11,418 nt of DNA from an uncultured Desulfovibrio sp. (GCA_947177085.1 CAMWTD010000043.1:1-11418), one strand, 5' to 3'. Shown: positions 1-6,542, numbered from the stretch's first letter. Program-made: numbers and translations. The notes: generated from the letters alone by a model not told the origin.

Positions 1-867
1 GCCGCAGGCCCCCCCGCGGATTCGGCCCTCAGCGTGCGCGACCTCCAGGTGGGCTACGGCTCCTATGTGCTCATGCGCCATGTGAGCTTCGAGGTGCGCA
101 AGGGCGATATCTTCTTCATCATGGGCGGTTCGGGCTGCGGCAAGAGCACCCTTCTGCATGTGCTCATGGGCCTGAAGCGCCCGCAGGCCGGCAAGGAATT
201 TTTCGGCAAGGTGGACTTCTGGGGCGGCACGGAGGCCGAGCGCCGCCAGGCCATGCGGCACGCAGGCGTCCTCTTCCAGAGCGGCGCGCTCTGGAGCTCC
301 ATGACGCTCGCCGAGAACGTGGGCCTGCCGCTGCAACAGTATACCGACCTTGACGACGACGAGATCCGCGAGCTCGCCTCCCTCAAGCTCGCCCTTGTCG
401 GCCTCGCGGGCTTCGAGGACTATTATCCCTCGGAAATCAGCGGCGGCATGATCAAGCGGGCGGGCCTCGCGCGGGCGCTGGCGCTGGACCCGCAGATCCT
501 CTTTCTCGACGAGCCATCGGCCGGGCTCGACCCGGTGAGCTCCAACCTGCTCGACGAACTCATCCAGGAGCTGCGCGACACCCTGGGCGCGACCTTTGTC
601 ATCGTGTCGCACGAGCTCGCCAGCATCTTCAGCATCGCCACCAACGGGATCTTCCTCGATGTGAAGACGCGCACGGTGACGGCAAAGGGCAACCCGCGAG
701 ATCTCGCCGAAAATCCGCATACCCAGGAGGACGCCCTGCTCTTCCTCACGCGCGGCGGCAAGAACCCTCTCAGGCCGCAAGGCTGCCCGGCCCCGGCCGC
801 AAGCGCCAAGGCCGCTGAGGCCCCCGCCGCTTCCCCCGAAACCCGGGCCAAGGACGAAAACGCATGA
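1..867 (+). CDS. MlaF-like ABC transporter ATPase of an MCE lipid-transport system (5' end missing)
   Basis: Cytoplasmic ATPase expected to power MCE-type phospholipid transport across the envelope together with an MlaE-like permease. The reading frame is open to the left edge, so the true start lies upstream; the first usable codon inside is a GTG at 34, but about 11 in-frame residues before it already look like protein leading into the beta strand. Numbering from 34: Walker A GGSGCGKST at 31-39, Q-loop Gln82, signature ISGGM at 135-139 followed by KRAGLARAL (the MlaF/Ttg2A form of this motif), Walker B ILFLDE at 155-160 and switch His193. An Ala/Pro-rich tail of about 30 residues after the ATPase fold is low-complexity. 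The stop overlaps the next start (ATGA at 864-867), so it is translationally coupled to the MCE protein. Family assignment is firm; the specific lipid cargo is unknown. Confidence 0.93.
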   Translation, partial: AAGPPADSALSVRDLQVGYGSYVLMRHVSFEVRKGDIFFIMGGSGCGKSTLLHVLMGLKRPQAGKEFFGKVDFWGGTEAERRQAMRHAGVLFQSGALWSSMTLAENVGLPLQQYTDLDDDEIRELASLKLALVGLAGFEDYYPSEISGGMIKRAGLARALALDPQILFLDEPSAGLDPVSSNLLDELIQELRDTLGATFVIVSHELASIFSIATNGIFLDVKTRTVTAKGNPRDLAENPHTQEDALLFLTRGGKNPLRPQGCPAPAASAKAAEAPAASPETRAKDENA

Positions 868-1829
868 CTCCGCAAGCTTACAAAACCATGGTGGGCGCTT
901 TTGTGGTGGGGGGCATCGTGCTCTTCACCCTGGGCGTCATCCTGCTTGGCGGCGGCCGCCTGTTCAGCAACGACGTGGAATATGTGCTCTATTTCGACGG
1001 CTCGGTGAGCGGCCTCTCCATCGGCGCGCCCGTGGTGTTCCGGGGCGTGCCCATGGGCAGCGTCACGCAGATAAGCCTTGTGGCCAACGCGCGCGACTCC
1101 AACGTCACCATCCCCGTCACCATCCGCATCGACGAGCGCAGCTTCATCCGCGCGAGCGGCCGCGCGCTTTCCGAATCCGCCCAGCAGGAGATCATCCGCC
1201 GCATGGTGGAGCGGGGCCTGCGCGCCCGCCTCCAGCTCCAGAGCCTCATCACCGGGCAATACCGGGTTGAGCTGGACTTCTTCCCCGACACGCCCATGAA
1301 TTTCCGCTCCGCCACGCCGGACCTGGAAATCCCCACCGTGCCGTCGCCCCTTGACACGCTCCAGCGCACCCTCGCGCGCATCCCGCTGGACCAGCTCGTG
1401 GGCTCGCTCTCCACTATCCTTGAAAATGTCTCGGCCGCCGTGGGCAACGGCCAGCTCAAGGCCGGCATCGAGGCCTTTACCGCCACCTTCAGCGAGACGC
1501 AGCGCCTGCTTTCGGACAGCCCCCTGCGCCACTCGCTGGAAAATACCCTCACCCAGGTGGACGGCGCGACCCGCGCCATGCAGAAGGAGCTCCCCGGGGC
1601 GCTGGCCTCCTTCCATTCGGCCATGGACAATCTCGCCAAGGCGGCCGAGCGCCTGCGCGGCGTGGCCGATTCCGCCGAAAACACCCTGGGGCGCGACTCG
1701 CCCACCATGAACGAGGTGCGCCGCCTGCTCACGGAATCCATCGCCGCCGCGCGCTCGCTGCGCAATTTGGCGGACATGCTGGAACGCAACCCCGAAGCCC
1801 TGCTCATGGGCAGGCAAGGAAAACGCTGA
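864..1829 (+). CDS. MlaD-like MCE-domain substrate-binding protein
   Basis: Inner-membrane-anchored periplasmic protein of an MCE lipid transporter; in this family MCE domains form a hexameric ring with a hydrophobic channel for lipids. Of its 321 residues, a single N-terminal membrane segment spans about 10-30, the MCE domain about 38-130 with the typical core GLSIGAPVVFRGVPMGSV at 50-67, and a long predicted helical stretch from about 165 to 310 rich in Ala, Leu and charged residues. It is longer than E. coli MlaD (about 183 residues) because of that helical extension, a layout common in MCE proteins that partner with a PqiC-like lipoprotein. Its start overlaps the ATPase stop by 4 bp and its stop overlaps the next start by 1 bp (TGATG at 1827-1831), giving a tight operon. 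Whether the movement is retrograde or anterograde cannot be told from sequence. Confidence 0.92.
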   Translation: MTPQAYKTMVGAFVVGGIVLFTLGVILLGGGRLFSNDVEYVLYFDGSVSGLSIGAPVVFRGVPMGSVTQISLVANARDSNVTIPVTIRIDERSFIRASGRALSESAQQEIIRRMVERGLRARLQLQSLITGQYRVELDFFPDTPMNFRSATPDLEIPTVPSPLDTLQRTLARIPLDQLVGSLSTILENVSAAVGNGQLKAGIEAFTATFSETQRLLSDSPLRHSLENTLTQVDGATRAMQKELPGALASFHSAMDNLAKAAERLRGVADSAENTLGRDSPTMNEVRRLLTESIAAARSLRNLADMLERNPEALLMGRQGKR

Positions 1830-2431
1830 TGCACCGTCTTCTTCCGCTTCTTGCCGTCCTCGGCCTTTCGCTTGTGGCCCTCGCGGGCTGCGGCCGCAGC
1901 ACGCCCACCAACTACTATTTGCTGGAAAGCGGCATGACGCCCGTGACGGCCGACGACCTGCCCCCCACCACCCTGCGCGTGGCCATGGTGGAGGTTCCCA
2001 ATTACCTCAACCGCAACAATATCGTGAGCCGCGTGCACGGCGAGACCAGGCTCATCCTCGCCGAGTTCCACCTCTGGGCCGAGCCCGTGAGCAACGGCGT
2101 GCGCCGCGTGGTCGCGGAGACACTGACGCCCCCCCTGCTCGAGGCCGGCGTGACGGTGCTCCCCACCGGCACGGCCAATGGCGGCGACTATGTGCTTTTG
2201 CTGGATGTGCAGCGCCTGGACGGCAACTTCAACGAAAAGGCCGTGCTGGAAAGCCGCTGGAGCCTCCTCGACAGGCACGACGCCACGCTCGCCGACGGCA
2301 TTTTCGCCGCCCAGGAACAGGTCGCGGGCAGCGACTACAATGTCCTCGTGGGCGCGGAGAGCCGGCTGGTGCGCCAGTTGGGCGACTATCTGGCCCAAAA
2401 GCTGCCGCCCCTCCTCAAGAAGCGGCGCTGA
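1829..2431 (+). CDS. PqiC-like ABC-transport auxiliary lipoprotein
   Basis: Small (200 aa) lipoprotein expected in the outer membrane, where PqiC-type proteins form the receiving end of MCE transport systems. The N-terminus is a lipoprotein signal with hydrophobic residues 4-19 and lipobox LAGC, placing the modified cysteine at 21. The residue after it is Gly, not Asp, so there is no classical inner-membrane retention signal (an E. coli rule). The central stretch VEVPNYLNRNNIVSR followed by LAEFHLWAEPV (about residues 54-87) matches the pattern of the ABC-type transport auxiliary component family (PqiC/DUF330). Its position directly after the MCE protein, overlapping by 1 bp, supports the role. 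The C-terminus ends in a basic KKRR. It is the last gene of the operon: the next start is 179 bp away. Confidence 0.88.
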   Translation: MHRLLPLLAVLGLSLVALAGCGRSTPTNYYLLESGMTPVTADDLPPTTLRVAMVEVPNYLNRNNIVSRVHGETRLILAEFHLWAEPVSNGVRRVVAETLTPPLLEAGVTVLPTGTANGGDYVLLLDVQRLDGNFNEKAVLESRWSLLDRHDATLADGIFAAQEQVAGSDYNVLVGAESRLVRQLGDYLAQKLPPLLKKRR

Positions 2432-2454
2432 CGCGCGCAAGCCGGGGCGGATTT

Positions 2455-2472
2455 CTGGCAAGAATTTGCCAG
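2455..2472 (+). terminator. Small hairpin after the MCE operon
   Basis: A perfect 7-bp stem (CTGGCAA / TTGCCAG) with a GAAT loop begins 24 nt after the lipoprotein stop. No T-run follows, so it may slow or end transcription or protect the 3' end, but it is weak as an intrinsic terminator. Confidence 0.35.
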
Positions 2473-2481
2473 TTCTGCCAC

Positions 2482-2511
2482 TGGACGGCCCGGCGCGGCC
2501 CGGGCTATCCT
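2482..2511 (+). promoter_or_regulatory. Possible promoter of the flavodoxin gene
   Basis: TGGACG at 2482-2487 and TATCCT at 2506-2511 (18-bp spacer) each match 4 of 6 bases of the sigma-70 boxes and lie about 100 bp before the flavodoxin start, downstream of the hairpin that ends the MCE operon. The leader would be about 90 nt. The surrounding DNA is very GC-rich, which makes the A/T-containing -10 stand out, but the match is modest. Confidence 0.3.
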
Positions 2512-2610
2512 TGCCGCAAGCGCGCGGCGGGCGTCCGCCTGCCACGCCCGCCTTCCCCTGCGGAAGCGCAAACGCCAGACCGCGCGGCGCGGCCGCGCAA
2601 GGAGGTCTCC

Positions 2611-3297
2611 ATGGCTGCCACATTTCGCCTGTCACGGCGCTTTTTCCTGAAACACGCCACCACCGGGGCGCTCGCGCTGGGCCTTTTGCCGCTGGTGGGC
2701 TGCGCGGCCCCCGCTTGGGGGGCCGAAGGCGAGGGAACAGCAGCGGGTGCTGCCGGGGCCGCCAAGCCCAAGAAGCCGCTGGTGGTGTATTTTTCCCACT
2801 CCGGCAACACGCGCAAGCTCGCGGAAATCATCCACAAGAAGGTGGGCGGCGACATCCTCGAAATCGAGACGGTCACGCCCTACCCCTCCGACTACCAGGC
2901 CACGGTGGACCTCGCCAAGAAGGAGCAGCAGGAGAACGCCCGCCCGGCGGTGAAAACCAAGATCGCCAACCCGGACGAATACGGCGTCATCTTCCTCGGC
3001 TATCCCAACTGGTGGAGCAGCATGCCCATGCCGGTGTGGACCTTTGTGGAGCAGAACAAGCTTGACGGCCACACCATCGCGCCTTTCGACACCCACGGCG
3101 GCGGCGGCCTCGGCCACAGCGTGGACGACCTCAAGAAGCTCGTGCCGCACTCCAAGGTGCTCAAGCCCCTCGCGGTGCGCGGCACGGCCGCGGGCGGCGC
3201 GGAAAAGGACGTGGAAAAGTGGCTCGAGAGCCTCGGCAACGCCCTTATCATGACCACCACAGGCAACCCGGCCATCTATCCCGACGGCGCGTACTGA
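2611..3297 (+). CDS. Tat-exported flavodoxin, possibly a lipoprotein
   Basis: Flavodoxin-fold protein (228 aa) predicted to bind FMN and act in electron transfer outside the cytoplasm. A twin-arginine signal SRRFFLK sits at residues 8-14, followed by a hydrophobic stretch and a potential lipobox LVGC (Cys31). A low-complexity Ala/Gly linker (32-52) precedes the fold. The FMN phosphate loop SHSGNTRK is at 62-69, the conserved LGYPNWWSSMP at 129-139, and THGGGGLGHS at 161-170, all typical of the long-chain flavodoxin_4-type family. Tat export suits a flavoprotein, since it moves folded proteins with cofactor already bound. Translation is strongly supported by AAGGAGG ending 7 nt before the ATG. 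It stands alone between the MCE operon and a convergent regulator; the redox partner is not visible here. Confidence 0.9.
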   Translation: MAATFRLSRRFFLKHATTGALALGLLPLVGCAAPAWGAEGEGTAAGAAGAAKPKKPLVVYFSHSGNTRKLAEIIHKKVGGDILEIETVTPYPSDYQATVDLAKKEQQENARPAVKTKIANPDEYGVIFLGYPNWWSSMPMPVWTFVEQNKLDGHTIAPFDTHGGGGLGHSVDDLKKLVPHSKVLKPLAVRGTAAGGAEKDVEKWLESLGNALIMTTTGNPAIYPDGAY

Positions 3298-3317
3298 GCT
3301 TTCACCGCCTGAACGCA

Positions 3318-3352
3318 GAAGGGCCTTGCGCCGCCTGTGCGCAAGGCCCTTC
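3318..3352 (+). terminator. Perfect 14-bp hairpin closing the flavodoxin transcription unit
   Basis: GAAGGGCCTTGCGC at 3318-3331 pairs perfectly with GCGCAAGGCCCTTC at 3339-3352 around a 7-nt loop, 20 nt after the flavodoxin stop. It lies between convergent genes and could serve both strands. Neither side has a T-tract, so it differs from a classical intrinsic terminator. Confidence 0.6.
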
Positions 3353-3384
3353 ATGCGGGTGAGTCCCCCCTGATTTTCTCCGCC

Positions 3385-3415
3385 ATGCCCGAAGCCCGGA
3401 TACGCCTTCGGGCAT
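3385..3415 (-). terminator. Hairpin just past the TetR-family gene
   Basis: ATGCCCGAAG at 3385-3394 pairs with CTTCGGGCAT at 3406-3415 (10-bp stem, 11-nt loop). On the - strand it starts 3 nt after the TetR stop codon. No T-run follows on that strand. With the neighbouring hairpin at 3318-3352 it forms a double-hairpin barrier between convergent transcription units. Confidence 0.45.
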
Positions 3416-3417
3416 CC

Positions 3418-4080
3418 TCACCCCAGCTCTTTATTCACCCCTATGGCCGGGGGCAAAAGCTTCACCCCGCGCAGAGCGATGGCGAGCAATTCCGCCTGGC
3501 AGATATCCCGCTCCCGCGCCTGGAGCGTCAGGCCCTCAAAATAATTGGTGAGCGACCCGGTAATGGCCGGGATGTCGCAATCCGGCGCGATTTCCCGGTC
3601 GCGCACGGCCATTTTCAGGCGCTCCCGGAATACCTGCCGCGTGTCCGCGCGCATGTTCGCTATGGTGGCGAGGATGCCTTCCTCCCTGGCCGGGAGGGTC
3701 AGGGCGGAAAAGACCGTCAGGCAGCCGCAGGGGGCGTCCGGCGAGAGCAGTATCCGGGCGGTGGCGGCGAAAAGATTTCTTGTCGCTTCATACAAATTTT
3801 TCTCTTCGAGATAGCGCGCGAAGACCGGGCCCCAGTAGGTCGCCTTGTAAAAGGCGAGGGCCTCCAGGAAGAGCTGCGCCTTGCTGCCGAAGGCGCAGTA
3901 GAGGCTTGGCGACTTGATGCCCATGGCCCGGCAGAGCTGGCTCATGGTGGTCTGCATATAGCCTTGCTCCCAGAAGAGCCTCAGGGCGTTGCGCAGGGCG
4001 AGCTCCCTGTCGAATTCACGGGGGCGTCCGCGGCCCGGGCGGCTTTCGGTTGGCTTTTCGGCTGCTTTTTCAAGTCTCAT
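3418..4080 (-). CDS. TetR/AcrR-family transcriptional repressor
   Basis: DNA-binding regulator of 220 residues, the usual TetR size. A basic N-terminal leader with RPGRGRPREFD precedes the helix-turn-helix, where TTMSQLCRAMGIKSPSLYCAFGSK (44-67) is the typical TetR recognition region; the remainder is a helical ligand-binding and dimerisation domain containing PCGCLTVFSAL at 117-127, a pattern frequent in one TetR subgroup. Cysteines occur at 50, 62, 118 and 120. It is divergent from a FrnE-like thiol oxidoreductase operon with 163 bp between starts, the standard layout for a TetR protein controlling its neighbour and itself. No good Shine-Dalgarno sequence precedes the ATG at 4080. The effector is unknown; thiol or electrophile stress is a guess from context only. 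Confidence 0.92.
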   Translation of the reverse strand: MRLEKAAEKPTESRPGRGRPREFDRELALRNALRLFWEQGYMQTTMSQLCRAMGIKSPSLYCAFGSKAQLFLEALAFYKATYWGPVFARYLEEKNLYEATRNLFAATARILLSPDAPCGCLTVFSALTLPAREEGILATIANMRADTRQVFRERLKMAVRDREIAPDCDIPAITGSLTNYFEGLTLQARERDICQAELLAIALRGVKLLPPAIGVNKELG

Positions 4081-4129
4081 GGGGCATCCCCCGGGTGGCG
4101 GCGCAACTTTGGGCGTCCTGTGGACGGCA

Positions 4130-4158
4130 TTGCATATTTTTATGCCATGTGGTATAAA
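4130..4158 (+). promoter_or_regulatory. Sigma-70-like promoter of the FrnE-like operon
   Basis: TTGCAT at 4130-4135 and TATAAA at 4153-4158 are separated by 17 bp, in an A/T-rich island inside very GC-rich DNA. The -10 is strong, the -35 partial. The predicted start near 4165 gives a leader of about 79 nt before the ATG at 4244. The same island could hold an outward promoter for the - strand regulator, for which no convincing pair of boxes was identified. Confidence 0.6.
4139..4158. promoter_or_regulatory. Candidate TetR operator (20-bp imperfect palindrome)
   Basis: TTTATGCCA (4139-4147) and TGGTATAAA (4150-4158) are inverted halves matching at 8 of 9 positions around a 2-bp centre. The palindrome covers part of the spacer and the whole -10 box of the promoter, so a bound dimer would block RNA polymerase. 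Its place in the divergent TetR/operon gap fits the family's usual mode of action. Confidence 0.55.
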
Positions 4159-4243
4159 ATTTTCAGTGGCGGAAACCGTGCCGCCGCGACTGGTTTTGCC
4201 AAGCTTAGTTCAGATCACCCCTCAAGGCAAATGGAGCCCGCAT

Positions 4244-4939
4244 ATGCACATCACCTACTGGAGCGACTACGCCTGCCCCTACTGCTATATCGCCGAGCGC
4301 AGGCTGCACAACGCCATTAAATCGATGGGCATGGAAGCCGAGGTCATCCTGGAGCCCCGGGCCTTCGAGCTCGATCCCGGGGCCGCGAAAACGGTGCAGT
4401 CCGACACGGCCACCCGCTTTGCCCGCAAATACGGCCTGCCGCTCGCGCAAGCGCAGGCCCAGATCGAGCATATCTCCGCGCTGGGGCGCGAGGCGGGCAT
4501 CGACTTCCGCTATGCAGAGACCCAGTACACCAACACCTTTGACGCCCACCGCCTCATGAAGCTGGCGCTCTCGACGGGCGACCGGAACCTTGCGGCCAAA
4601 ACCAACGAGCTTTTGTTCGCCGCCTATTTCACCAAAAACCTCAGGCTCGCCGAGGAGTCCACCCTTGTGGATGTGGGGCTCGAGGCCGGTCTCGACCGGG
4701 AAAGGATCCTCGCCATGCTCCATTCCGACGAATTTGCGGCCGAAGTGCGCGCCGACGAGCGCGCCGCCGCCGAGCGCGGGGTGCGCGGCGTGCCCTTCTT
4801 CCTCTTCCAGGACGGCATGACCATCCCGGGGGCCATCTCGGAGCATGATTTCAGGGAAATCCTGCAACGCAACCGCACAAGCGCCCCGGCGGCGCAGCAG
4901 TGCGGCCCCGAGGGCTGCGCGGTCAATTTCGTCAAATAG
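4244..4939 (+). CDS. FrnE-like DsbA-family thiol-disulfide oxidoreductase
   Basis: Thioredoxin-fold oxidoreductase of the FrnE group of the DsbA family, 231 aa, with no signal peptide and so probably cytoplasmic. The N-terminal CPYC active site is at 11-14, right after the first beta strand, and the cis-proline motif GVPFF is at 182-186 (Pro184). A second cysteine pair, C220 and C225 in CGPEGC, forms a CX4C motif near the C-terminus like the one described for Deinococcus FrnE. The start at 4244 is chosen because MHITYW begins the fold directly and GGAG lies 7 nt upstream; the frame stays open for 85 codons further left, but that part would run through the promoter region. It is first in an operon with the hydrolase (44-bp gap). 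It probably exchanges or isomerises disulfides or protects against oxidative stress; the substrate is unknown. Confidence 0.9.
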   Translation: MHITYWSDYACPYCYIAERRLHNAIKSMGMEAEVILEPRAFELDPGAAKTVQSDTATRFARKYGLPLAQAQAQIEHISALGREAGIDFRYAETQYTNTFDAHRLMKLALSTGDRNLAAKTNELLFAAYFTKNLRLAEESTLVDVGLEAGLDRERILAMLHSDEFAAEVRADERAAAERGVRGVPFFLFQDGMTIPGAISEHDFREILQRNRTSAPAAQQCGPEGCAVNFVK

Positions 4940-4983
4940 GACGCCGCAAGCGGCCTCACGCCGCCCCTTTCAGGAGAAACCCA

Positions 4984-5613
4984 ATGATCCAGCAAGTGGA
5001 AGTCCGCGACGTTTTTGCGGAAAACACCTATTTTTTTATCGACCCGGCAACGCGGCAGGGCTTCATCATCGACCCCGGCGCGGAGCCCGAGCGCCTTTTC
5101 CAGATTATCCAGCAGAACGGCCTTGACATCCAGGCCATCCTGCTGACGCACGGGCATTTTGACCACACCGGGGCCATCCCCTTCCTCCACGAGCGCCTTG
5201 GCGTGCCCTACTACATCTCGCCGCCCGGCGAGGCCTATCTCACCGACCCGGCGCTCAACCTGAGCCAGGAATGCGGGCGCTGGTCCGTGCTCACGGAGGC
5301 GAAGTTCTTCAAGCCCGGGGACTTCATCTCGCTGCCGGGCAATCCGCGCTTCGGGCTCGAGGTCATCGCCACGCCGGGGCACACGCCGGATTCCGTCACC
5401 TTTTACAGCGCCACGGAAAACGCGGCCTTCGTGGGCGACACCATCTTCCGGGGCGGCCCCGGCATCACGCGCTTCCCGGGCGGCAACGAGCGCGACCTGT
5501 ATGCGAGCATCATGAACCGCATCCTCACCCTACCGGACGCCACCACCCTCTATTCGGGCCACACGCCGCCTACCACCGTGGGCGAGGAAAAGCCCTCGTA
5601 CATGGGAGCCTGA
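4984..5613 (+). CDS. Glyoxalase-II-like metallo-beta-lactamase-fold hydrolase
   Basis: Metal-dependent hydrolase of 209 aa in the short glyoxalase-II-like (YcbL-type) branch of the metallo-beta-lactamase fold. All metal ligands are visible: THGHFDH with His56, His58, Asp60 and His61, then His133 in TPGHTPDS, Asp152 in VGDTIF and His193 in SGHTPP. FRGGPGITRFPGG at 155-167 is the loop seen in this subfamily. It lacks the C-terminal substrate domain of full-length glyoxalase II (about 250 residues), so thioester hydrolysis is likely, but lactoylglutathione as the substrate is not assured. AGGAGA lies 6 nt before the ATG. Sitting between an oxidoreductase and a DUF262-like gene, it may act on a thiol adduct. 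The next gene starts 2 bp after its stop. Confidence 0.93.
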   Translation: MIQQVEVRDVFAENTYFFIDPATRQGFIIDPGAEPERLFQIIQQNGLDIQAILLTHGHFDHTGAIPFLHERLGVPYYISPPGEAYLTDPALNLSQECGRWSVLTEAKFFKPGDFISLPGNPRFGLEVIATPGHTPDSVTFYSATENAAFVGDTIFRGGPGITRFPGGNERDLYASIMNRILTLPDATTLYSGHTPPTTVGEEKPSYMGA

Positions 5614-5615
5614 CC

Positions 5616-6491
5616 ATGCCGGACGCCGTCACCGCGCCCCGCGCGCTCGACCTCGAGGAAGTGGCCGCCTGGAAGGTGAACTGCCCGGACGCCGGCGAGC
5701 AGAAAGTCGCGCTCAAGGCCGGCTCGGCCGGCTTTAACTGGTCTGCGCAGGATGTGGAGAACTTCTGGGAGGCAGTGGTCAGCGGCCGGCCGCTGGGCAG
5801 CTTCACGCTCAGGCGCGGGGATGGCCTCCCCGTGCTGGAGGACGGCGAGCAACGCGCCACGGCCGTGGCCCTGGGTTTTTATGACCCGTGGGAGAAAAAT
5901 GCCGACGCCTGGGAGGGGCTGCAAAAGGAGGGCATGAGGCGCTTCTCGCCCCAGCCGGAAGGCCCGCGCGGCATCCTGTGGATCGACCTCGCCAGGCCCC
6001 CGCGGGAAGATGTTTCCTATGTCTTCCGCCTCGTCACCCATGACGAGCCCTGGGGCTTTCTGCGCAACCGGCGGGGCCATCTGCCCGCGCACGGCGCGCG
6101 GCTCGCGTGGGAGAACTTCATCCGCGTCATCCGCTGCCAGAAGGAGATCCCGGCCAATGAGTCCCTGCCGGCCTGGGCCAGCGGCGACACCCTCCCGCTC
6201 GCCTGGGCGTGGCCCTGGGACGCCATAACGCCCATGCCCTTCTGCCTGCTCTGCGAGCTTGCGGGCATTCCGACGCCGGAATGGGAGGAATTTTTGCTGT
6301 TCAGCATAGAAAACAATCCCATGTGGCAGCTCGATTGCCCCATGCCCACGGCGGCCACCCATTGCTGGAAGGAAAAAATCTGCCAGCTCCTCAAGCACCG
6401 CCAGGGCGAGGATTATGAAAGGCTGCGCGCGCTCGTGAAACGCCTGCCCGGGGCGCTCAAGGGGCGCATCCCCGTGGTGGAGACGCGGTAA
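5616..6491 (+). CDS. Small DUF262-like protein with a DGEQR variant motif
   Basis: Protein of 291 residues without a firm known role. The first half follows the DUF262 (ParB/Srx-like fold) pattern: FNW then a helix with ENFWEAVVSGRPLGSFTLRR (48-67), then VLEDGEQRATAVALGFYDPW (73-92). The usual DGQQR nucleotide-handling motif reads DGEQR (76-80). Further conserved-looking blocks are LWIDLARPP (121-129), HDEPWGF (142-148) and WAWPWDAITPMP (197-208), the kind seen in small stand-alone DUF262 proteins. No HNH/DUF1524 nuclease domain follows, so it is not a full GmrSD-type restriction enzyme. The ATG at 5616 is preferred because GGGAG lies 7 nt upstream and 2 bp separate it from the hydrolase stop; the upstream in-frame extension overlaps that gene. 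Its co-transcription with redox genes is unexplained. Confidence 0.72.
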   Translation: MPDAVTAPRALDLEEVAAWKVNCPDAGEQKVALKAGSAGFNWSAQDVENFWEAVVSGRPLGSFTLRRGDGLPVLEDGEQRATAVALGFYDPWEKNADAWEGLQKEGMRRFSPQPEGPRGILWIDLARPPREDVSYVFRLVTHDEPWGFLRNRRGHLPAHGARLAWENFIRVIRCQKEIPANESLPAWASGDTLPLAWAWPWDAITPMPFCLLCELAGIPTPEWEEFLLFSIENNPMWQLDCPMPTAATHCWKEKICQLLKHRQGEDYERLRALVKRLPGALKGRIPVVETR

Positions 6492-6542
6492 GCGGGACGC
6501 GCCGCGGGATTTGCGCTTGCGGACGAACAGGCAACGCGGCGC

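Noticed and set aside
423..2635. Very long open frames on the - strand opposite the MCE operon (423-1817 and 989-2635)
   Set aside because: They lie opposite genes with clear family motifs, have Arg/Ala/Gly/His-rich composition without recognisable domains, and are expected in GC-rich DNA where antisense stop codons are rare.
2178..3065. Open frame on the + strand spanning the lipoprotein end and flavodoxin start
   Set aside because: It overlaps two well-supported genes in another frame and its composition is that of a frame-shifted shadow.
3418..4080. The TetR gene as the counterpart of CecR (YbiH), which controls ybhGFSR in E. coli
   Set aside because: It is 6 kb from the ybhGF pair and divergent from a different operon with a palindrome in that promoter; similar length alone is not enough.
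3989..4243. N-terminal extension of the FrnE-like protein by 85 codons
   Set aside because: The extension runs antisense through the TetR start and through the A/T-rich promoter island; the fold begins exactly at the ATG at 4244, which has a ribosome site.
3337..4320. 327-codon + strand open frame over the TetR gene and its promoter
   Set aside because: It is antisense to the TetR gene with its intact helix-turn-helix, and crosses the promoter and the start of the FrnE-like gene.
5271..5615. N-terminal extension of the DUF262-like protein
   Set aside because: It overlaps the hydrolase gene with its complete metal ligands; the ATG at 5616 has GGGAG at the proper distance.
5616..6491. The DUF262-like gene as a complete GmrSD-type restriction or phage-defence system
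   Set aside because: No HNH/DUF1524 domain, helicase, methyltransferase or other defence gene is present, and the neighbours are housekeeping-type redox enzymes.
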